The notes beneath the pieces are model-generated. The model did no database searches. It saw only the letters and a program-made list of their open reading frames with translations, and was not told the DNA's origin. From positions 1,116,001 to 1,180,000 of the forward strand of contig NZ_SGXJ01000002.1 in assembly GCF_004216905.1 (NCBI RefSeq): a DNA stretch of 64,000 nt, given 5' to 3'. A program made the position numbers and the translations under genes. Within the stretch, counting starts at the first letter, position 1. Each line of letters opens with the position of its first letter. Source of the DNA: Kribbella sp. VKM Ac-2569. GTDB lineage: Bacteria; Actinomycetota; Actinomycetes; Propionibacteriales; Kribbellaceae. This document shows, one piece after another, positions 58,625-64,000 of this stretch.

Positions 58625-59506
58625 TCATTTGATGCCCGCGGTAGCGAAACCTTGGACGAAGTAGCGCTGCCCGATCAGGAACAGCACCACCATCGGCACG
58701 GTGGCCAGCGTGGTCCCGGCCATCAGGAACGCCCACTGGGTGTCGTTCTCGGTGCGGAAAACGGAAAGTCCGACCTGGATCACCCGCAGGCTGTCGCTCT
58801 TGGTCACCAGCAGCGGCCAGAGGAAGTTGTTCCACGACCCCTCGAACGTGAGCAGCGCGACGGTGATGAACGCGGGCTTCACCAGCGGCGTCATGATCCG
58901 CGCGTAGATGCCGAGCTCGCTGAGGCCGTCCAGCCGGGCCGCCTCCTCCAGTTCGACCGGCAGGTCCAGGTAGAACTGCCGGAACAGGAACACCGAGAAC
59001 GGACTGACCGCGCCCGGGATGATCAGCGCCCACCAGGTGTCCAGCCACCCGGTGCCGCCCTGCCCGGTGATGTCGTTCCCGCCGAACAGCGGCATGAACC
59101 GCACGATCAGGAACTCCGGCAGGATCTTCGTGTACGTCGGGATCATCAGCGCCCCGACGAACGCGAGGAAGATCAGCGAGCTGCCCCGGAACCGCAGCCG
59201 CGCCAGCGCGTACCCGGCCATCGAGGCGATCAGCACGTTCAGCACGGTATGGCTCGCGGCGATCACGAAGCTGTTCCGCGCGTACGTCGCGAACGGCGCG
59301 GCGCGCAACGCGTCCGCGTAGTTGCCGAAGGCCCACTCTGTCGGGAACAACCGCGGCGGCACCGCGGCGATGTCGCCGGGGGTCTTCACCGAGGTGAGCA
59401 GCATCCAGACGAACGGCACGATCATCACCAGCGAGATCGCGGTCAGGGTCAGGTAGAGCACGATCCGGCCGGTCCGGAACCGCGCAGAAGTCTCAACGGG
59501 TGGCAC
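58625..59506 (-). CDS. Carbohydrate ABC transporter permease (MalG type), uronate locus
   Basis: This 293-residue membrane protein has six membrane segments and the EAA loop VELEEAARLDGLSELGIYARIMTPLVKP (near residue 195), ending in FVQGFATAGIK. The GTG start overlaps the end of the other permease gene by 14 bases. It pairs with that product; no ATPase gene is in the operon. Confidence 0.93.
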   Translation of the reverse strand: MPPVETSARFRTGRIVLYLTLTAISLVMIVPFVWMLLTSVKTPGDIAAVPPRLFPTEWAFGNYADALRAAPFATYARNSFVIAASHTVLNVLIASMAGYALARLRFRGSSLIFLAFVGALMIPTYTKILPEFLIVRFMPLFGGNDITGQGGTGWLDTWWALIIPGAVSPFSVFLFRQFYLDLPVELEEAARLDGLSELGIYARIMTPLVKPAFITVALLTFEGSWNNFLWPLLVTKSDSLRVIQVGLSVFRTENDTQWAFLMAGTTLATVPMVVLFLIGQRYFVQGFATAGIK

Positions 59507-60434
59507 GGTCGCCTCCGGTGATCCGCCGGTTCAGCAACGTCAGGAACAGCAGCAGTGCGAACAACACCAGGCTCTGCGCACACGCGTATCCCATCCGGAA
59601 CTCCCGGAAAGCGGACTTGTAGATCTCGTAGGTCATCATCGTCGTGCTGTTGGCCGGCCCGCCGTCGGTCAGGATGTACACCTGGTCGAACGACTGGAAC
59701 GCGCCGATCACCGACGTGACGAAGACGAAGAACGTCGCCGGCCGCAGCAACGGCAGGGTCAGACTGAAGAACTGCCGGAACTTCGAGGCGCCGTCCACCG
59801 ACGCCGCCTCGTAGAGCTCGGTCGGCAGACTTTGCAGCGCAGCCAAGTAGATCAGCATCTTCAGACCGATCCCCTGCCAGATCCCGACCACGATCACCGC
59901 CGGCATCGCCCAGTCCGTCGACGACAGCCAGGCCGGGCCGTCCAGGCCGAGGAACGACAGGACAGCGTTGGCCAGTCCGCTCCGCGGGTCGTAGATCCAC
60001 AGCCACACCAGCGCCACCGCGATCGTCGCGGTCACCTGCGGAATGAAGATCGCGGTCCGGAAAATCGCCCGTCCGGCCAGCTGCGTGTTCAGCATCAGCG
60101 CGATCAGCAGCGAGATGCCCATGGCCACCGGCACGGTGAAGAACGTGTAGACGCTGGTGTTCAGTACGGCACGCCGGAAAACGCTGTCGGAAAACAGATC
60201 GCGGAAATTTTCCAGCCCGATGAAGCGCGGCGGTGTGAGCACGTCGTACGACGTGAAACTCAGCACGATCGCGGCGACCAGCGGAATGCCGATCCAGATC
60301 AGGGCGTGCAGCACGGCGGGCGCGACCATCAGCAGGCCGGCCCGGCGGCGGGCACGCAGCAACCCCCGGCGCCGGGGTGGAGCAGCGGAGGGCCCGGATG
60401 CGGCTGCGCGCACCCGGTCCCGCGTCGACACCAT
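59493..60434 (-). CDS. Carbohydrate ABC transporter permease (MalF type), uronate locus
   Basis: This 313-residue membrane protein has an Arg-rich N-terminus, six membrane segments and the EAA loop YEAASVDGASKFRQFFSLTLPLLRP, with the TDGGPANSTTMMTYEIYKSAF end block. ATG 60434 is used; GTG 60446, which overlaps the binding-protein stop as GTGA, is an alternative giving four more residues. Confidence 0.92.
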   Translation of the reverse strand: MVSTRDRVRAAASGPSAAPPRRRGLLRARRRAGLLMVAPAVLHALIWIGIPLVAAIVLSFTSYDVLTPPRFIGLENFRDLFSDSVFRRAVLNTSVYTFFTVPVAMGISLLIALMLNTQLAGRAIFRTAIFIPQVTATIAVALVWLWIYDPRSGLANAVLSFLGLDGPAWLSSTDWAMPAVIVVGIWQGIGLKMLIYLAALQSLPTELYEAASVDGASKFRQFFSLTLPLLRPATFFVFVTSVIGAFQSFDQVYILTDGGPANSTTMMTYEIYKSAFREFRMGYACAQSLVLFALLLFLTLLNRRITGGDRATR

Positions 60435-60442
60435 GGTTCCGC

Positions 60443-61729
60443 TCACAGTCGCGAAATCGCTTCCTTGCTCAGGTTCGCGAGCTCGTCGATCGCTTCCTTG
60501 GCGGTCCGCTTGCCGACCACGGCGGTCTCGAGGGTGGTCTTGATCTTCTCCCGGATCTCCATCCAGGCCGCCGTACCGCCCTCGGACCGGGCCTTGCTCA
60601 TGTTGTCCAGGGCAAGCTTCACGAAACCGTTGTTCTTGACGTAGTCCGAGGTCCGCAGGTCCTGGACGCCGGGGACGGAACCGCGTTGTTCCGCGGTCGG
60701 CAGGATGGATTCCGGCGTACCCATGAACTCCACCAGCGCCTGGGCCGCGGCAGCGTGCTTGGACGACGCCGACCGGGCCACCATGGTGCCGCCCTGCAGC
60801 ATCGCGGGCACCTTGTTGGCCAGGATGAACGCGCCGACCTTGTCCTCCTTGAGCAGCTCCGGACTCTGCTTCTTGAGCTGCACCCAGAGCGAGTTGTTCG
60901 ACATCATCATCGCGGAACGACCCTGCTGCAGGGTGGTCGGCTGACCGGCGGACGACTTGAACGAGTAGTCGGCGGACTTGTCCTTGATGACGTCGAGGAA
61001 CAGTTGCAACGCCTCGACGCCGCGGTCGTCGTTGAACTTCACCTGCTGCCCGCTGTCGTCGAACAGGTTGCCGTCGTTGGCGAACAGGAACGTCTCCCAG
61101 CACTGCCGGAGATCGATCGAGAACGGGTCGAAGCCGACCCGGCTGAGCTTGCCGGAGCTGTCGCTACGGGCCAGTTCCTTGGACATCTCGCGCAGCTCGG
61201 CCCAGTCCTTCGGCGGCGCCTTGATCCCGGCCTCGGCGAACAGGTCCTTGCGGTAGGTGACGATCCGGGTGTCGAGGACCATCGGCAACGCGTACAGCTT
61301 GCCGTCGTACCGGGACGGCTCGAGGACGCGGTCCTCGTACTCGTACCGCTTGGCCAGGTCGTCGGGCAGCGGCGCGAGCACCTTCTTGTGCGCGAACGGC
61401 GGGATCCACCCGACGCCGAGCATCACCACGTCCGGCATCAGGCCACCGGCCAGGCTGGTGGTGATCTTCTCGTTCAGGGCGGCGTACGTCGTGTAGTCGA
61501 CCTTGACCGTGACGTTCGGGTTCTTCTGCTTGAACGCCGGCAGCAACTTGCCCTCCAGCAAGTCCTTGCCGGTGCTGCCCTCGAACAGCGGGGTGAGCAG
61601 GCTGATCTCGCCTTCGACGGGTCCGTCGGCGGTCGCCTGGCTGTTGCCGGACGACGCGGAGCACCCGGTGGCGGCGGCGACCGCGCCGAGCCCGAGGGCC
61701 GTCAGGACTGATCTGCGGGTGTACTCCAT
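60443..61729 (-). CDS. Sugar ABC transporter substrate-binding lipoprotein, uronate locus
   Basis: This 428-residue family 1 binding protein has a Tat-like leader (MEYTRRSVLTALGLGAVAAA) and the lipobox ATGC. NPNVTVKVDYTTYAALNEKITTSLAGG and LPMVLDTRIVTYRKDLFAEAG are typical. It is the first gene of the operon that runs from 61729 to 48015 and likely binds oligouronides from PL8 action. The promoter region carries three copies of a LacI-type palindrome. Confidence 0.92.
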   Translation of the reverse strand: MEYTRRSVLTALGLGAVAAATGCSASSGNSQATADGPVEGEISLLTPLFEGSTGKDLLEGKLLPAFKQKNPNVTVKVDYTTYAALNEKITTSLAGGLMPDVVMLGVGWIPPFAHKKVLAPLPDDLAKRYEYEDRVLEPSRYDGKLYALPMVLDTRIVTYRKDLFAEAGIKAPPKDWAELREMSKELARSDSSGKLSRVGFDPFSIDLRQCWETFLFANDGNLFDDSGQQVKFNDDRGVEALQLFLDVIKDKSADYSFKSSAGQPTTLQQGRSAMMMSNNSLWVQLKKQSPELLKEDKVGAFILANKVPAMLQGGTMVARSASSKHAAAAQALVEFMGTPESILPTAEQRGSVPGVQDLRTSDYVKNNGFVKLALDNMSKARSEGGTAAWMEIREKIKTTLETAVVGKRTAKEAIDELANLSKEAISRL

Positions 61730-61761
61730 GGCGCGCCTTTCGTGGTGCTGCGGAAGGGAGT

Positions 61762-61777
61762 GGTGCAACGATCTACC
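61762..61777. promoter_or_regulatory. LacI-type operator, partial site
   Basis: GGTGCAACGATCTACC matches the perfect site at 61806 except near one end (TCTACC for TGCACC). It lies 33 bases upstream of the binding-protein start. Confidence 0.6.
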
Positions 61778-61805
61778 AGCCGGAGCGGCGCAGTTATGCG
61801 AGGCT

Positions 61806-61821
61806 GGTGCAACGATGCACC
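61806..61821. promoter_or_regulatory. LacI-type operator, perfect site
   Basis: GGTGCAACGATGCACC is a perfect GGTGCA/TGCACC palindrome with centre ACGA. It lies between the operon and the divergent LacI gene. Confidence 0.7.
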
Positions 61822-61898
61822 GCATGTTAGGAACGGATTTCACAACACGTCAAGAGGTCGACGCCGATGAACTTCAAGCTGGACTTTCGGCAACGTGT

Positions 61899-61914
61899 GA
61901 TGCATCGTTGCACT
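61899..61914. promoter_or_regulatory. LacI-type operator, inverted copy near the regulator gene
   Basis: GATGCATCGTTGCACT is the same sequence in reverse orientation with one change in the outer arm (TGCATCGTTGCA core). It lies about 40 bases before the regulator start, fitting autoregulation. Confidence 0.6.
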
Positions 61915-61952
61915 GCGATACGGCAGCACCGACGGGGTGACAGAATGCGCGG

Positions 61953-63020
61953 GTGGGCGGTGAATTGAGAACTGGCGAGGTGACGATCCAGCAGGTCGCG
62001 ACCGAGGCGGGCGTCTCGCCGAGCACGGTGTCGAACCTGCTCAACGGGCGCAGCCACCGGATGCTGCCGGAGACCCGGCAGCGGATCGAGCGCGCCATCG
62101 ACAAGCTCGGCTACCGGCCGAACCGGGCCGCCCGGCAACTGCGCACCGGCCGGAACACCACGATCGGACTCGTCGTCCCGTCGGTGGGCAACCCGTTCTG
62201 GGGTGCGCTCGCGCGGCACCTGGAGTCCGCGGCGCTGGCCGAGGGGTACCACGTGCTGCTCTGCAACTCCGAGCGCGATCCCCGGCGCGAGCGCGACTAC
62301 GTCGACGAGTTGTGGGCCGACGGCGTACACGGCGTCGTACTGTGCTCGTCACTGCCGTCGCTCGAGCATGTGATGCCGCTGGTCGAGCGCGGGCTGCAAC
62401 TGGTCGCATTCGACCGTACGTCGCAAGCCGGCGACCCGGCGTCGCTCGTCAGCATCAGCGTCGACAACGCGGTCGGCAGTCAGCTCGCCACGCAGCACCT
62501 CACGGATCTCGGGCACCGCCGGCTGGCGTTCGTGTCCGGCGCGTTGGCGAGCGTCAACCGCAAGGAGCGGTACCGCGGGTTCATGGCCGGTCTCGAACAG
62601 GCGGGGGTCGATCCGGCGACTTCCGTCCGGGCGCCGATCAAGGGCGACGCGGACGACTTCGGCGACGTCGAGGCGTCCGAGCTGGGTCGCGCGGCCGCCG
62701 CCGAGCTGCTCGCGCTGGAGGAACCGCCGACCGGGATCGTCGCGATCAACGACATGTGCGCGCTCGGGGTCTGCCGCGGGCTGCGGGACGGCGGACTCGA
62801 GGTGGGCAAGGACGTGTCGGTGGTCGGGTTCGACGACATCGTGCTCGCGGACCTGTACGCGCCGACGCTGACCACGGTCCGGCAGCCGATGAAGGAGATG
62901 GCCGCGGCCGCGTTCACCCAACTCCGGTCCCGGCTGGACGACTCCGGACCGACGCAAGGGCAGTCGCTGCTCTTCCGGCCCGAGTTGATCGTGCGCGAAT
63001 CCACCGCAGCGCCGTCGTAA
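61953..63020 (+). CDS. LacI family transcriptional regulator, uronate locus
   Basis: This 355-residue protein has a LacI helix-turn-helix (about residues 10-60; VTIQQVATEAGVSPSTVSNLLNG), the hinge AARQLRTG and an effector domain ending in FDDIVLADLYAPTLTTVRQPM. The GTG start at 61953 has no strong site; a GTG at 61980 is possible but would start inside the DNA-binding helix. It is divergent from the polysaccharide operon and most likely binds the GGTGCAACGATGCACC sites. Confidence 0.92.
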   Translation: MGGELRTGEVTIQQVATEAGVSPSTVSNLLNGRSHRMLPETRQRIERAIDKLGYRPNRAARQLRTGRNTTIGLVVPSVGNPFWGALARHLESAALAEGYHVLLCNSERDPRRERDYVDELWADGVHGVVLCSSLPSLEHVMPLVERGLQLVAFDRTSQAGDPASLVSISVDNAVGSQLATQHLTDLGHRRLAFVSGALASVNRKERYRGFMAGLEQAGVDPATSVRAPIKGDADDFGDVEASELGRAAAAELLALEEPPTGIVAINDMCALGVCRGLRDGGLEVGKDVSVVGFDDIVLADLYAPTLTTVRQPMKEMAAAAFTQLRSRLDDSGPTQGQSLLFRPELIVRESTAAPS

Positions 63021-63021
63021 A

Positions 63022-63831
63022 ATGAGCCCGGTGCAACGGATCTCCTCGCGGAACGCCCGGTTCCAGGTGTGGCAGGCGTCGCTGACAAATCGCACCAAGC
63101 GGCAGCGGTCCGGCGAGTTCCTGGTGCAGGGCGTGCGGCCGATTTCGGTTGCCGTGGACAACGGTTGGCCGGTGCGCACCGTCGTCACCGACGCCTCGCG
63201 GCCCTTGTCCCGCTGGGCTTCGGACCTGCTGCAACGGCTGCCGAGCGTCGAGCGGGTCGCGATGGCGCCGGAGTTGCTCGCCGAGCTCGGCGAGAAGGAG
63301 GAGCCCGAGCTGATCGCCGTACTGGAGCTGCCGGCCGACGATCTTGATCGGATCCCGGTCGGACCGGAGTTCCTGGGCGTCGTCTTCGACCGGCCGACCG
63401 GGCCGGGGAACATCGGGTCGATCATCCGGTCCGCCGACGCGTTCGGCGCCGACGGCGTGATCGTCACGGGGCATGCGGCCGACATCTACGACCCCAAGGC
63501 GGTCCGCGCGACGACAGGATCGCTGTTCGCGATTCCCGCCGTACGCGCGCCTTCGCATCGGGAGGTTCTCGACTGGGTACGTCGCTCCCCAGTCGCCGTG
63601 GTCGGCACCGACGAGCACGGGTCGACCGACGTGTACGACTTCGACTTCACCCAGCCGGTCCTGCTGCTGATCGGCAACGAGACCGCGGGCCTGAGTACGG
63701 CGTGGAAGGAAGCCGCCGACCACCTGGTCCGGATCCCGATCACAGGATCGGCCAGCTCCCTCAACGCCGCCAACGCCGCAACCGCGGTCCTCTACGAGAT
63801 CTCCCGCCAGCGCTCACGCCCTCCCCACTGA
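63022..63831 (+). CDS. TrmH/SpoU family RNA 2'-O-methyltransferase
   Basis: This 269-residue SPOUT enzyme has an N-terminal substrate-binding part (ISSRNARFQVWQASLTNRTKRQRSGEFLVQG) and a C-terminal knot domain with the three SpoU motifs: NIGSIIRSADAFGADGVI (near residue 133), LLIGNETAGLS (near 212) and SSLNAANAATAVLYEISRQR (near 238). It methylates a ribose in rRNA or tRNA; the target base is unknown. Its ATG follows the LacI stop by 1 base. Confidence 0.92.
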   Translation: MSPVQRISSRNARFQVWQASLTNRTKRQRSGEFLVQGVRPISVAVDNGWPVRTVVTDASRPLSRWASDLLQRLPSVERVAMAPELLAELGEKEEPELIAVLELPADDLDRIPVGPEFLGVVFDRPTGPGNIGSIIRSADAFGADGVIVTGHAADIYDPKAVRATTGSLFAIPAVRAPSHREVLDWVRRSPVAVVGTDEHGSTDVYDFDFTQPVLLLIGNETAGLSTAWKEAADHLVRIPITGSASSLNAANAATAVLYEISRQRSRPPH

Positions 63832-63849
63832 CCACCCCACCCACGATCC

Positions 63850-63892
63850 GCGCGGCCGGAGCCGTCGTACGTGGCGCGGCCGGAGCCGTCGT
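63850..63892. repeat. Two 19-base direct repeats
   Basis: GCGCGGCCGGAGCCGTCGT occurs at 63850-63868 and again at 63874-63892, 24 bases apart. It is next to the tandem repeats at 63897 and may belong to the same element end. Confidence 0.7.
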
Positions 63893-63896
63893 CCGC

Positions 63897-63938
63897 ATTT
63901 GATGGGTCAGCCAGCGAATTTGATGGGTCAGCCAGCGA
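63897..63938. repeat. Two perfect 21-base tandem repeats, possible IS21-type end
   Basis: ATTTGATGGGTCAGCCAGCGA is repeated directly at 63897-63917 and 63918-63938. Repeated GGGTCA...GCGA blocks are typical of the ends of IS21-family elements, but no transposase gene is inside the window, so this is only a suggestion. From 63939 to the edge no gene is supported. Confidence 0.5.
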
Positions 63939-64000
63939 AATGCCGGGTTCCACACTCTGAGTTTCGGTCGCTAACCCCCAATTTGCCTGGCCCACCCAGC

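Noticed and set aside
1-64000. CRISPR arrays, prophage genes or a secondary metabolite cluster
   Set aside because: No regularly spaced repeat array, phage structural gene, or PKS/NRPS/terpene core gene was seen.

Overview
The window is high-GC actinobacterial DNA. Gene density is very high, and many starts are GTG or overlap the previous stop as ATGA or GTGA. Several start codons lie 6-8 bases after a TANNNT -10 box, which points to leaderless mRNAs. The block tRNA-Thr, tRNA-Met, rpmG, hadA/hadB-like, murB and tRNA-Trp is a conserved actinobacterial order that normally leads to secE-nusG, here beyond the left edge. Many sugar ABC importers, LacI/RpiR regulators and polysaccharide lyases suggest a soil saprophyte, possibly Kribbella-like; this placement is inference.

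Region by region. 1-4.6 kb: tRNA-Trp, an aspartate-type aminotransferase, adenosine deaminase, a histidine phosphatase and a TrpB-like synthase. 4.6-8.0 kb: a divergent pair around mirrored, 10-bp-phased TGCCCC/GGGGCA arrays. On the right is a tightly coupled trio: XRE-type regulator, 2H phosphoesterase, and a winged-helix protein resembling an AbiEi antitoxin. 8.0-15.6 kb: a sugar-import operon (binding protein, two permeases, an unrecognised 459-residue protein, an RpiR/SIS regulator, a FAD oxidoreductase). 15.6-16.7 kb: a gene with a DUF559 (Vsr-like nuclease) domain bracketed by two copies of a 96-bp inverted-repeat element. 16.7-20.9 kb: the core block plus a FhuF-like protein and an epimerase.

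21.7-33.7 kb is one long minus-strand operon for organosulfur use. It has a polar-amino-acid-type ABC importer with two binding proteins, an SsuE-type FMN reductase fused to a GNAT domain, four LLM flavin monooxygenases, a FAD/NAD(P)-binding protein and a DUF1684 protein. It is preceded by an unlisted 24-codon leader peptide ending in a cysteine codon context typical of cysteine attenuators.

34.0-40.8 kb holds an M23 peptidase, two GNATs, an M15 carboxypeptidase lipoprotein, an XRE-cupin regulator, a TetR-FAD monooxygenase pair and TerC. 40.7-46.8 kb is an arabinofuranoside locus (GH127, importer, LacI). 46.9-63.0 kb is a uronate-polysaccharide locus: importer, KduD-like SDR, two heparinase II/III-like proteins, DUF624, a beta-helix protein, an SGNH esterase, a PL8 lyase and a CE7 esterase, with a divergent LacI regulator and three matching operators. 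It ends with a TrmH-type methyltransferase and, at the right edge, tandem repeats that may be the end of an insertion sequence. None of the three sugar importers carries its own ATPase.
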